A stretch of 64,000 bases of DNA from Hyalella azteca (Eukaryota > Arthropoda > Malacostraca > Amphipoda > Hyalellidae), in NCBI RefSeq assembly GCF_000764305.2, contig NW_025931949.1:558001-622000 (forward strand), read 5' to 3'. Each line of letters starts with the position of its first letter. Positions within the stretch are counted from its first letter, which is position 1. Below, piece by piece: positions 15,750 to 28,616 of the stretch. The notes beneath the pieces were generated by a model, which was not told where the DNA came from, ran no database searches, and was given only the letters and a program-made list of their open reading frames with translations. Both the position numbers and the translations under genes were made by a program.

Positions 15750-15915
15750 GGGATCTGCAAAGGGGTAGCGCCGAGCGCCCGTCTCGCCCCGTCTGTTGCG
15801 GCAGACCAACAGAGGCTGAGCGGCGAGCGCCGCGGCCCGCGACTAACTCAGTCTGAGTTGTGCTGTGCTGTAGGTAGGGTGGTGCTTGTCTACGCTACGC
15901 TCCTCTCGGCAATCT
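15750..15915 (+). promoter_or_regulatory. CpG-dense block with initiator motif: candidate promoter or first exon
   Basis: Against an AT-rich background, about 15760-15842 is packed with CpG (GCGCCGAGCGCCCG and GCGGCGAGCGCCGCGG are examples). It is followed by TCAGTC at 15848-15853, which fits the arthropod initiator consensus TCAKTY with A+1 at 15850. No TATA box lies at -30. It could start a non-coding first exon of the large gene 30 kb downstream or of a non-coding transcript; a strict DPE at +28 is not present. The strand is inferred from the initiator. Confidence 0.45.
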
Positions 15916-16465
15916 GTAGTGCTTAGTCGTGTTGGCTACGGATGGCAGCTTACAAAATCATCTGGTTTTGTAAAGTGTTTTTAACTAGTTAACCTAAAAT
16001 GAAAGTGTAAACAAAAACTTAGTTTGTTGGCTATTTTAAAGTGAATAGTAGCTATGATATTACGTTAGTAAAATCTGACCTGGCAGTTAAGTTGAACTTG
16101 AGCGTTCACATCTTGGCCCATCTTGTGTCGTTTGAAGGTTTACAATTCTATAAGCTTTTTAAATTAGCTCAACCGGCTTTAATATGTTTGAGGTATTTAT
16201 TCATATATTCCAAATGGGTGAGAAATTCATTCGCTTCCTTCGTTGTGCGCTTTTTTGGTGAACGGCCCCGAACGACATTTTTGGCTATAGGTACGACATG
16301 CAACTTGCAAGAACCTTTGGAGCTCGAGTCGTTCTTCTAAGTTGATACTTTTGTGATATGTGACACTACGGTTTGAGCGACGTTGTTATGTGCTTTCCGT
16401 CTTGGTGGTACTATTAGAAAACTAGTCCTTATGCCACATTCTTCAGCAGAATAGCAGATATATAC

Positions 16466-16516
16466 GAGTCTCTTAACTTATTAACTTAAAATGAGTCTCT
16501 TAACTTATTAACTTAA
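16466..16516 (+). repeat. 27-bp tandem duplication
   Basis: GAGTCTCTTAACTTATTAAC plus TTAA occurs at 16466-16489 and 16493-16516, followed by further TTAACTT-type sequence. Confidence 0.85.
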
Positions 16517-18908
16517 CTAAGTTAACTTAACTATTTACTTCCACCATTAAACTTGCTTTTATTTCAGGATAGTTCGATAATACGACCATTACTAAAAGTG
16601 AATTAGGTACCTCAGCAATGCATTTATTTGCTCAAAAAAATATAGATTTCTCAAGTATAGTTGAAGCCCTTGCATTATGAAGGATTTGGTGAAGTCCTAA
16701 TGAAGGAATTCGAGTTTGTGATACTAGGGCTATGTGACAGCAACTTTTTAAAATTCATATTTACTGTGGATAATTTTTCAGCATTCCATAGATCTAGAAT
16801 AAAATTGTGCCTCTGTAAAACATAAATCACACTTTTTCTTAAATTTATCCTCTGTAAAACAAAAATCTCACTCGTTCAAAAACTGTAAAATTCCTGTCCT
16901 GTCCCAGCAACCTAACCTGGCAAAGTTAAACTTTGAGAATCGAGAATTCCGTTCTCCCGGATCACATTGATAATTTAAATCCCAATTTAGATTCATTAAT
17001 TTTAATTAAAGACCCCTTCACACCAATATACCAATATGTCGCAATTATAAAGCCCTCTATTGAACCACCATCAAAATATTAGGAGAAAATTTTAATTTTT
17101 CGATTTCGAATCTATCTAGATCACGAATACATTTTAATTTTTAATCTAATTTATCTCCTCCCAGTTTTGCTGTAGGTCATGATTGCACAACTAACTGTAG
17201 AAAATCACATTTATTTCGGATCCGCGATCAAACACCTCTCCATATTCAGCTTAACAGGCTCTAAACAAACACATTAATTAATTCAGACTCTAAATGCATA
17301 AGAAAATATGCATCATACACTACATTTCATGCATGTAATGTCAGCAATTGGAACGATTTTTTTTATTTAATAAATAGTTAATTTCGCTCTGTTTTGTGTG
17401 ATTTCTGCTTCTCGATGCGATATGTTGGATCAGATATTGTGATTCCAACTTCTCATTGTGAATGTGATACGGCGCAATGGAAACTAAACAATGTTGATCA
17501 GTATCTTTGTTTGGATTCTTCACAAAACAGGATGGAATTCTTTGTTATTACTTTGATGTCCCAGTAAATGCAATAAATCTGGTACCTATTCCATTGTTGA
17601 AGTATTACGAATGAGCAATTTAAATATCAAAAATGGAATCCTAGACTGAATGCTTATAGATGAGCAAGAGCAGCATTTTTATTTGCCGTGGTGTAATTTT
17701 CCATTTTAATCCCATGTCGATTTAATAATTTCATATTATGATGTGCAATTTATCTCTCAGTCCGTAATGTGTTAGATGTAATCTTTTTATTGGTTAAATG
17801 ATGAAAATACCAGCTTAGAATTCCCCTTCTGCACGGTTCTCAGATATTTAATTCGTCATTCATAAATGAACTTAGCTTATTCTCAGTGATATATCAGATT
17901 GCACGTGACTGCTAACAATATATGGTGGCGCTTCCGTGAAATTCCAGCCATCAGTTACCGAGTCTCCTTCCTTGTGCTCCTTAATGGCCTGAGTTGCTGA
18001 ATTTACTGAGCTGAATTATGACGCTGCATTAACAAATTATGAAGACCGGCTCAGTTGTTACCTTTCGCAGGAGCTCTTGAGACGCATTATATGGCCTCGC
18101 TGGATCATTGTCTCAGTTGTGCAATTAAAGCCCACCGTCCGAATTTCACGGCGCCGAAAGGACCTTATTTCTACCTTTGAAATTATCTTCGTAATTCGTA
18201 GTATCGTAGTAATTTCTTAGTATAAAGTAGTTAATTCGAATCATAATTACTACCGCAGTAATTATGACTCTCCAGTTAATTATTCATTTTACTGTCGAAT
18301 TTGATTTAGATTTTTTAATATAATTTTATATGCTCTCGCTATATGAAATGCACTGATTTAAAATTGAACCTGTAACGAACAAGTTGTTAGGAACTTATAA
18401 TTGTTATAGCGCTTGCGAATACGCGAAGTTTACTTTGATGCGTTGGACTAACTATCTGCTTCTGATCTTTTAATATCGCAATTTCACTTTGAAATTGAAC
18501 TCCCTTTAAGGTGCTGCACTGGGAAGTAGGAGGTCTCTCGTTAGCTATTATGCTCCTCGTTAGCTATGGTTGCCTGCTCGTTATTAACAATCAGCATAAC
18601 GACTGTTACTGGCTTGAAGGCATTCTGTGAATGCGTGCAGGAGAACCGCAGGACGGCGTAGCCGCTCCCAGCTGTTCCGGTAGGCAGGACTCGTTGTCTA
18701 GAGAGGAAGTTGTTCGTAGATAAGACGCGACGCGCGTTTGATCCCTTTGTGTATTTTGAGTAACGAGAAATTATATGGTTAATAAAATTGTTACCCACAT
18801 ATATTGTTGATATACCTAGCCCGGCAGAGTTTTTCAGATTTGCATAACGACCTCAATTTCACAAGTATGGAGACCAAAGCATGCTCGGCTTCACTCATTT
18901 GATCGCTG

Positions 18909-19004
18909 CTACGCTCAAATTTTTGTTGCTTCCATTTCACTTTTATGCTTAAATTTGTTGGCTTCTGCGCTCAAATTTTCGTTGCTCACATTTCACTTTT
19001 ATGT
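18909..19004 (+). repeat. 56-bp imperfect tandem duplication
   Basis: CTACGCTCAAATTTTTGTTG at 18909 and CTGCGCTCAAATTTTCGTTG at 18965 each lead into CATTTCACTTTTATG, with period 56. It is close to the 19229 repeat, making a small cluster of duplications. Confidence 0.75.
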
Positions 19005-19228
19005 GCGAAGAATTCGTGGCTCGAGTTCTCGCGCAAAATTCGTGTTATGTTCTTGGCCCCTTATGTTTTATTTTTAACGTCGGATGTATGTAAACTTTTT
19101 TAGATTTGTATTCGCGCTATCCCCCGTCGCTGCCCGTAATATTGTGTCGGCTCAAGGGTACGTTTACTGCCTCTTAAATCAAACGATCTCTTCCGATTTT
19201 TTTCTTGCTCGTACATTCAGTGCCCATT

Positions 19229-19366
19229 TCGTTTCCTCTCTGAACTATGTTATAAATTCTTCCTCTTTTGAGCATGTTAGAATGCATTTCTGATTTCCGT
19301 CTCCTCTTTGGACTATGTTATAAATTCTTATTCTTTTGAGCATGTTAAAATGCATTCTGATTTCGC
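19229..19366 (+). repeat. 68-bp imperfect tandem duplication
   Basis: Two copies share ACTATGTTATAAATTCTT, then TCTTTTGAGCATGTTA and AATGCATT, offset by about 68 bases. Point differences and a small indel separate them. Confidence 0.8.
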
Positions 19367-21085
19367 TTGTTCATATTGGTTGCGACTTTGAGTCTTGCCA
19401 AGGCCAGTCTGCTGTGTCGTCTGTGCTTCTATTGGTGCTTGCCATATGTGGTACCGTGCATCCTGCGTCCATTCTATGAACCAGAACCTGTTCGCAAAGT
19501 TGCACGAACTGATGTGCATTTTTTCAATGTGTACGACCTCTCACCTCCTGCTCTACTTGTCGATTTTTCTTCCATCTTTTTGAGAATGCATCTGTGTTTG
19601 TGTGAGCGTTTTTTGATGGCTCCCTGCTGTTTTATTTTCGTCTGCAAACGTTGAGTTCCTTGTTGATTTACTGAAATTGAAAAATGCGCACTTGCTTGGC
19701 ATGCACCCGCCTACAATGGGCATTATGTAGTCTTGAGAAAGAAACTAAATCATTTCAATTCAGGTAAGACAGCCAATATTTTCAAGTACGCTCCTTCGTA
19801 TTTTAATTTTGGTGTTGCGGCATTGTCTGTACGTTTCTTAGGTTTTTTATTTACTCTACAGTTGCGTCTACAATTATTTTGGAACCACTTCAATTCTAAG
19901 ATTTGTTGACGTGCTTCATGAGATTTCTCTTTGACATTAGCGAGCTTGGAGTGGGTTTCAATGCGGCAATTTTCTGACGTTCTTGATTATTTAGAGAAGA
20001 CCGCGTTTGGCGGCATCTTTTGACGACAGTCTTCGGCGTGTAGTTTCCTGACTTTATGACGTGAACAATTTCCGATAATATCTCTGGACTAACTCTTGAA
20101 AAATATTGTTCTCAATAGTGCGCATTTAAATCATTGCAAATCGTTCTCACGTTTGCTACGTAGCGCAGTTTTAAGCGGACGTCTGACCTGTAGTGTTCAT
20201 GTTATATTTTTATCTTACACTCATGTCTGAGGCCCTTTAATCTTCTTTGTCGGAAGACTCAACAGTCATCACACACGTCTCTTACCAATGGTACTCCGGT
20301 CATTATTTATGGCTCGTTAATTGAGTCGCTTCCCGATTTTTAAGTGCGCTTTGGCTTCGGCTGAAGATATAATGTTTTCCTTTAAGATATCGCACGACCT
20401 CACATCAAGTTTTGTCCTTGGAGCCTTGTGCTTCTTGCCAAATATGTCTTGAATCCAGTCTCTGCGTGGCTGACCGTACAGGTGCAGCGTTTGCTTGCTT
20501 GTTCTTCTTGATTTTGAAGCCGTTTTGCTAACAATTACTTCCATTAGACGGTCATGAATATTCTACTGAATGTCTAGTGGTCGTGCAATTTTACACATAA
20601 TTCTTCCTATCTATTGCGTGTTTATATATCTTGAGAGTAAATGATGCCTTTGATTGGTTTAAAAAGTGCAATTCATTCGAATCTCTAGATTCAATCGCAC
20701 TTATAATATTTTCAGCCGAATAATTTGATTTGTTCACACGATATTTTACGGTGAATGTTGTTTATTGTTTTTCAATTGTTGGCCGATCTTATTTGAATGA
20801 CATGTTCACATTCTCATATTTCCTGTTCATTTAACCATAAAATGTAGTACTTCCGGCATGCGCTGCAATCGATTTTAGTCTCCAAGCTTTTTACTCCGGC
20901 ATTTAAAAACTGTTAAGTATTTTTCTATGGCTGTGGATTTTTTGTTGTTTCGTGTTCGCTTTATGAATTGTTTTAAGTTTGTTAGCGCGAAGGGGAGACC
21001 AGTTCTCTGGTATTTTCGGGCTGTGAGTCTAGAGGACGCGTTTAAAGATAGGATGTCGATCTGTTGTATTTTTCACTTCGTGCAA

Positions 21086-21150
21086 GGAAGTCGCGATGAA
21101 TCTGGTAGGTCGAAGTCGCGATCTGGTCGATCTGAAGGAAGTCGCGATGA
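21086..21150 (+). repeat. Cluster of GAAGTCGCGAT repeats
   Basis: GGAAGTCGCGATGA occurs at 21086-21099 and 21137-21150, with CGAAGTCGCGAT between them at 21111-21122. The TCGCGA palindrome is therefore present three times within 65 bases. Confidence 0.75.
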
Positions 21151-21398
21151 TTTTTTTTCTTAACGGAGTGTATTTCCCTTTTTGTTTACGATTCCGACTT
21201 CATGAAATTATAGTTGGTATTTATTTTTAGCTTTAGATTTTTGTATTGTACATCACAGTTCTAGATTGAACTTTAGATGTTTTACGGCAGCACCTACCGT
21301 GATAAAAAAATTCAAACTTGATTTCGTCGTTTTATTTTATCACGAAGAAGTTTCTTGTGAGTCTCGTATTGAATTTAATGCTAAGGTGTTCATTTTAA

Positions 21399-21451
21399 AT
21401 GCTCATTAATTTCATTAATTTAATGCTAATGCTCATTAATGCTCATTCATT
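21399..21451 (+). repeat. AT-rich ATGCTCATTAAT repeats
   Basis: ATGCTCATTAAT occurs at 21399-21410 and 21429-21440, with a third variant (ATGCTCATTCAT) from 21439. Simple local duplication. Confidence 0.7.
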
Positions 21452-22792
21452 CAGAAAATTCAAAGCATTATAATTAGGTCAATTTAAATTGTGACTCTAT
21501 TATGGTTGATACATCAATGAAATCTAGTTTAGAGCAGGTTTTTGACTTCTTTAGTTCTGAACGCACATTTTCTTACACTAAGTTTTTTTAAAGAACTCTT
21601 TTTGACTTACCTGTACAAAGTTAGGTTTAAAATTTCGTCTTGTGACTATAAAAGTTTCGAGCTATTGAAGTGAATGACTCCTTTAAGTGCTGGACAGGCT
21701 CCACTTATGTCTGTTGCTAAGGGAAAATTCCCTCACTGGAAGGCGGTATATGCAATTCCCTTCTGTGAAGCTTGTCTCGTATTGCCTGATTTTGTCGACG
21801 CTGATTCAATAGAAGTCCACCTAATTAAATCTGTCAAAAATTAGGTCCAGTTTACTGCTGCTGTGTGCGCTTTTTGTGCCGCCGCAGTTCGCCGCGCTGG
21901 CTGTTCCCTCTTTACTACGCCTTTGTTGATCGCCGCTGACTAATGGCGAACCTTTTAATTGAATTACGCTTTTAATAGAGCACGTATTCCATGGTGTCAC
22001 AATTTCTTTGTGGGTCTTTGTCGCTTCGTTTATTACGAAATGTTTGAACATAAAAATGTTTGTTCCTTAGACAAAGGTTGGCCGAGCTCTCCGACGATGC
22101 AACTTTTCACTTTAAAATCGGTTCATTTTTAAAATATATGAATGGAATCTTCCATCCTTATGCCTTAACATTAAACTCTGTTCCACTTAAATTCTACATC
22201 CTGTTCATTGTCGAAAACTCTATTTAGCTATTTTCGAAGCTTCTTTATTTCATTTCTCTTCATAGTTCATTGTTCTTTACTTACTGTAATATCGGTCAAA
22301 ATATAACTACTATCTATACTGAAAAAAACATAATTTTTACCAGCGCTTGGAACAATATTTGCACTTCTTTATCAAGATGCTCATTTCTTCATTGAGAAGA
22401 AGGAACGAAAGGTGCGCTTGCGCTTCATATGAAATGAATGATCCAACTATAGACTAGGGAGAGAATATAATGAGGTAGTCTAAGGTAATTTGCTTGAAAA
22501 AGGCCATTTTAACAACGCCAGGCCAACGAAACGATCACTTCCGTCGAAAATTGGTGCCTGGCGCGGGTCTGCTTCTTCAGAGGCTTCTTTTGCTTCGTCT
22601 TTAGTGACAAACTTCTGTTTTTTTTTTACTCTACAAATATATGTTTGAGTTGCCAATATTTCGCAAAACAACGCCCGTTAAGGTGTTCTCTATTACAACG
22701 CTTATTTAACCTTGTATTAATCAAATGATTGATGAAAATATTTATTCCGCGTGTTAAAAAAAAAGTTATTCGTATTTTATTCCATGGAACGG

Positions 22793-22804
22793 CATGACGT
22801 CATG
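22793..22804. promoter_or_regulatory. Palindromic CRE (CATGACGTCATG)
   Basis: Full TGACGTCA within a 12-bp perfect palindrome. About one such 8-mer is expected by chance in a window this size, so function is uncertain. Confidence 0.3.
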
Positions 22805-22930
22805 AATGGAGGAAACTTTGATTAAAATTCTAAACTGCCGAGTAGAAAGTGGTTATTTACTTATTTCACTATTTGTTCATCCCAGAATGAACATTCCTAT
22901 CTAGTATCTGATACCGCCCTTACATTCGTT

Positions 22931-22985
22931 GCTCGTTAGTGTAATGGGTTGGACAAGCTGAGCTTTATGCGGGTTCGATACCTTC
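22931..22985 (+). other. tRNA-like fragment
   Basis: TTAGTGTAATGGG (22936-22948) resembles a tRNA D-arm/A box, and GGGTTCGATACC (22971-22982) resembles a T-arm/B box. They are only about 35 bases apart, too close for a full anticodon arm and variable loop. This is probably a tRNA pseudogene piece or chance. Confidence 0.3.
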
Positions 22986-25524
22986 TTTCAAAGAACAATT
23001 TTATATCACTTGCCGTCATTGATCCTTCCCATTCATATTTTTTATTATACATATTATTAATCTTTCTTAATAATACTGCAGTGTCAACGTTTTATTCAAG
23101 TACTTTTTGCAATTGGTCAATTATAAATATTTGTTACTGAGTGCAATGACAAATTGGTTGTGGAACCATGCGCGTCGTTTATGGGAAGTCCTTGGTCGTA
23201 TCCTAGAGATACATTATATCTTCGTCCCCTCGTGTTTAGTTTGCTGTGCATGCGTCGAGATCGGTGCTGCAATATCGGCAAATTTAGTGGTTCTCTCGGG
23301 CAGCTTGCTCTGCGAAGCCATAAATTTGTATTTGGCTTTATATGAAGGAAGGAATATTGTTCGTGTGTACCTTGCATAATGGCCTGCTGCCACTTACCTC
23401 TGGTTTCACGCCCAGTATTATTACTGCAGCGCAAATATATCTTCACCTTGCATGTCATACTGTTTACCCTAAGAGTCGTGTAGCGTCTGGAGTAATTAAA
23501 ACGGTTGAGAATTGTGCCGTTATTAGGATTGCTTAAGTTTACGAAAGTTCGTTTACCTTCGCATTCAGTCTTTCAGATTCACGCATGATAATTTTGCTAG
23601 TATTCTCGTTTTTTCTTCATACAAAAAGCAATTTCTATCTTCAAAGTCCGTATTTGCTTAATTAATTTATAACAATTTCTAATTTTAAGGTCCTGAATTG
23701 GCCAGATTAAGTTGTAAATTCAAGTTATATGGTCCTAGTTAGAGAAGTGATTATATGAGCATCCAAAAGAGTACCCATATACCTACGCTGAACTGTTTAA
23801 ATGACATATGTTTTATGGCTTTTCTGTATCGTACCACATTCAAGAAATCACGCACTTCTCACTTCTCTGATTATTTTGCAAACATCTACAGTTTATCTAA
23901 ACTTCTCCCTAGATAATTCAAGCGTTTCAATTTAATTTTCTTTTATCTTCTTCGTTCCGTGTCTGATTGTATGCAAATAATAGAGGGTTTCCTTTATCTC
24001 CCTCTGGATATAATGTGAGAATTCAATTGCAGTGAGAAGCCTGCAGAACTGCATGCTTCTCCAGTGAGGTGTCATTTTTGCTGCCCGTGCAATAAAATGT
24101 TTGCTGTTCTAAATTGCGACCGATATTATGGCTGAAAATTATCGTGGCTGTTTCCAAGAGATGTTCCAGGCCTTCAATTTCTGCCGCAGGAGTTATTCTA
24201 AATGCATTGCAATAGTCTTCGAAGTGACAGCATATTATTCTTATTTCTAAATTGTGAGTTTTTCTGAAATTTTTAATGGTTTATTTAATAGCTTGCAGTG
24301 AATATTATCTGAATAGGCCGAGTTTCAATGCTCCATGATGGACAACAACATCTAGTCTTGTTGCTGATGTTCGCGCAGTAGATGATTAACCATAACTGAG
24401 CTGTTAATTTTAGCTGAGAATCATCATAGTATAAATGCTATTGGATTACCTCATTAATTTCTTTGACGGGTCGAATTCTTTTTTCGACGTTTTCCATTCT
24501 CTCGGAAGGTCCTGCTAATGTTTTCCCGTTCTCCCCGTATTGCTCGCATGATTTATCATGGTGGCTCCTTCTTGTTTGCGTTGGCCACCATAATGGCGCC
24601 ACGGCGGCGGGTTCCCTGAGATATGAGCGCCGCGGAACAATGACTGCACTCCCACTGAATTCTTTCACTTGAATTGTAAAGAAAGATATCATGAATTGAA
24701 TTCTGGATGGGTGAGAAATTGAGAGGGTTGAGGCACCGCGCTCTTTTTAACTCCTCTCCTACCAGCAAAATACTCCTACCAGCCAAATACTCTTACAATC
24801 GTAATTTTGCATTATGCGCTTGCTCTTGGTATTTTTAAAGTACCGTATGAATTTATTAAATAACACAATATTATTAAAATTTATGTTCAAACTCTTATCA
24901 TGATTTAATAATTTTTTGAGAAATTTTGTTGAATATTGGAGAAAGCGATCTAGAAATTCGTTCAGCTCGTAGGAACAAATTTTTTAATTAAAATGACAGC
25001 CAGGAAGCGTTCGAGCCATCCTCGCTGAATACGCGCCTCTGAATACACACCTTAAAATTATGGAAATTTTGTAATTTTAGACAAACCATTTTACCGTCCA
25101 TCTTTGCTTATTTTAGTTGAAAATTTAAATTGCGAACCTGAGAAGGAGTCATTCTGTCTGCTTGGACTAATTATGACCAACATATGATATTTTTGTTAAT
25201 AAATTTTAGGCTTTAATATCTATCGCCGCATCACTTCGTGTTCACTATTTATTTCTTGCTTCTATCTTAAGATATTATTCGACTTCATTTATTCATGTAA
25301 AATCATTTTATTGAGGTTTTGGCATTGGTTATTTTACACTATAATTTATGATGCTGCGCGACTGGAAATCAAAGTTTTGGATCTTTGACACTCTGTTACC
25401 TTGTAGTTTCTTCCTGCTCTTTGAAACTCACTCGGAAAAGAATCTTGGCAGGGAATAATTTTACCCATAATACTGCATTTGAGGTTTTTATATACCGTAG
25501 TTTCAAATGATTTTCAAAATGAAC

Positions 25525-25575
25525 TAACACTATATAATTAATGTCACTATAACACCTATAACACTATATAATTAA
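25525..25575 (+). repeat. 17-bp direct repeat, period 34
   Basis: TAACACTATATAATTAA is present at 25525-25541 and 25559-25575 without mismatch. Confidence 0.8.
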
Positions 25576-26788
25576 AACCAGATAGACGAAAATCATTGTA
25601 CTTAAGTTCAGTTGAAAATTATCAACTTTTATTAAATTTCTCGTAAACACCCGTGTTCCGAGCTACTGCACTAAGGCACGCAGGCATGAGTGTAGGCGAT
25701 ATATAGAAAGTAAAGTGCAAGGGGCTTATGGAAGAGAAACGATTTTGCCTGAGCGATCGTCCTTGTATTTATGACGATCGTAAAATACGGCGCATGACCC
25801 CCCAACCAATACTTGTGCGTATGAGAAATATAATTTTTTGGAATGGTATTTGCAAATGCGAAGGGCGTTTGACACTTGCGTTGATGTCAACGTTTGTGAT
25901 GCGTCTTGAGCTTGAACACGACTTCTGTTTAAACTGTGCAGTCTGTATGAGGGAGCTTTTAGCTGTGTTAATATCGAGCACCGGTATGAGTTACTCTCAT
26001 CTCTAGCGGGTGGAAATATGGTTTCTTGGTTTTGGTTGAAGTAAATTCTTACTCAACAGTAAGACCTTTAAGTGTTTGCCAAAAGAAACGTCCTGTAGTT
26101 AAAAAAAATATATCTATTTTTTTTAAGTTATCGCTATGAACTAGTGTTCTTTTTTAGTTCAAGGTTTGGATAAAATTATGGTATTTACTTCAATAGACGC
26201 GTGACAATTTTTGTAGTTTTCAAATGATAATTTAAGGAACAAGACAACAAGTGTAATTTACTTCTTCAACGTCAAACAGGGCAACTTGAGACTGATAAAA
26301 ATAAGTGTCGTGCGTTTTTTAGTTTGCTTTGTATGGTAGTTTGATATTTCTTTCATTGTTATTTCTTTTAATGCGATGCTTGTTTAAAAACGGTATAAAA
26401 TTAAGACTTTTTGAAACTGTCTCGGTTGCCCCCTAGTCTCAAGTGGCGACACATGGATATAGTGATTGTAGGTATATAGTGTCAGGTGCTTAATTTGAAC
26501 TCCAGACCCTTTTTTTACTGGCTACATCTGAAAACCGGCAGGAGACGCCCCATAAATTTGCAACCTTAATAGATCTTGGCGCCAGAGCACCGATACCGAT
26601 TGCCATTTTTTCACCAATCTACAATGTTTTTACGTTTATCGAGGTGTGACTCAGATGCTTACGCAAATGGCGATGGTCCGTTCTCCTGTTATCACCAAGC
26701 GGCTGTCTAAATGGAGGCAAATTTGAGCAAGTTTTTCCACATATTTGGTTTGCCAACAAGTTTTCTTCTGAATTCCAGTACGTTTTTA

Positions 26789-26836
26789 CTGTTATGTTTA
26801 TTGTTGCATCGGCTGTTATGTTTATTGCTGCATCGG
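26789..26836 (+). repeat. 24-bp tandem duplication
   Basis: CTGTTATGTTTATTGTTGCA plus TCGG at 26789-26812 is repeated at 26813-26836 with one T/C difference. Confidence 0.85.
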
Positions 26837-28606
26837 CTGCTAAATTGAATACACAAGCCGAACATCTTCATCAGTTATTGACTAATTTAAATCTTGTCGC
26901 GTGTAAAATTTGCGTTTCGAGAGTTAACGAACAAATTTACCGATTTTTGTTCATATTTATAAACAGAAAAGTTGTATTTGTAGTGATAAATATACAAAAA
27001 ATTTAATGCATCTCGGTACAGCTTGTTGTAAAAAACGCATTTAGTTATTTATTTATCAGCATAATCGTAGTGCAGCGAATGAATCACGGTGCCGCATGCG
27101 TTAATTACACGAGTCGAGTCAAGGTGTTCAATTAGCCTGATCCACGTCGTGGATTGCGGTCTGTCTGCCGAGGTACTGTCTGGCCTTCACCTCTTTCCCA
27201 GCCGAAGTGTTCACTGCATACGTGCTACCTCATCCTGCTTCTGTGCCTGCACGCAACTACTACTTGGTATCGGTGCAACATGTACCAAACTGTTCCTTCC
27301 ATAGCAACAGCTCTTGATGACTACATTAGCATTCTTGCTGCTGCATTTTTTGTTGGGTGCCGATCATTTTTCCTACTGGTGCCAACTAATCTCTTTTGTT
27401 TGGTTGCTAACTGACGCTCTGGAGAGCTGCAGCCGACTTTGCACTATTAATATTACCAACTGTGTGTATTGCTTTGGCTTATGTTTGCCTGATAAGTTAG
27501 ATGGTATTTCTATCTTCTAGTTTATTACTTTCCCCGTCATGTATGTATATTGGCTTCTTGCTATCAAGAATTGACCCCTATCGTTGTTGCTAACTGTTCA
27601 TAGCATCGACTGTTACGTATTACTTAGAAGCTTTGAAGACGACTTGTTTAGTGAGCGACAGCACTTCAGTGTCTCTATAATTTGATTTATTGCACATGCA
27701 ACCAACAATGAATTGATCCCAGTTGACACATCGGACTTGACCATCGGTATTTTGAAGCGATGCAAATGGACAGCTGCGTTAGAGCATACTTGTGCCGTGT
27801 GCAACTGGTTGTTCTATCAACAAGATGTTGCAACCCTCGCTGCCTGACCTCATTGTCTGACCACTGACCACACACTGCGTTCTGCTCCTTGAATAGAAGG
27901 TATTATTCTTCTAGGCTTCATGAACTTTGTCTGATTTTCATGCCGCTGTCGGAAACATGTAAAATTAAACGAATATCGGGACTCGGAATATTTGAGACTC
28001 AATATCCTTATTTTCTATTTTCATTATCTTGTGAGATCTTCTCTTGGTGTTATTCATTTTCAATTAAATAAAATAGAATTACGTGTTTTCGCACGGCACT
28101 GCAGCACGGCATCGGAAGATCTTGAAAGATAGCTCTACGGTATCTATACTTCTCATTAACTATGGTATGTAAATCTTTGTGAGAAAATTTTCAAGTCTAC
28201 GTGAGACACGCACGCATGCCCCTTTTGACCTCGAGTGTGGTGCTCCTCAAGTTAGAGGTTATAAGTTTGACCCGTTGTGGCCACGACCAACGACCGTGCC
28301 CTGCAACACGACTTTCTTGCCTGGCTACGACAGCCTCCGTGACCTCCAATCTCACTTAAATTGCGCGTGGCCTCGCAGTTACTTTGAAGGATTTCACGGA
28401 GAGACGTGAAGAAATACACGGTGGTGTCTAGCACACGATGATTATCTTCATGTTTCCATCGAGCCTTCAGTCATCTTCAGTTATTTTTAATACCTTTGGG
28501 ATTGTTTTTTCGAAGGCTTAGTCTATTAATAGTTGCATTTCTCGTATATATTTACCATGTATCTTTCCATTCTCCGTTCCCGTGCGGCGGTCCTTGATGT
28601 TATTAA

Positions 28607-28616
28607 GTGACGTCAC
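28607..28616. promoter_or_regulatory. Palindromic CRE (GTGACGTCAC)
   Basis: Contains the full TGACGTCA site bound by CREB/ATF bZIP proteins, within a 10-bp palindrome. A CpG-containing patch (CGTGCGGCGG) lies just upstream. Confidence 0.4.

Noticed and set aside
20317..20544. Minus-strand 75-codon Lys/Arg-rich frame
   Set aside because: Protein-like composition but no family, no splice context and length expected by chance.
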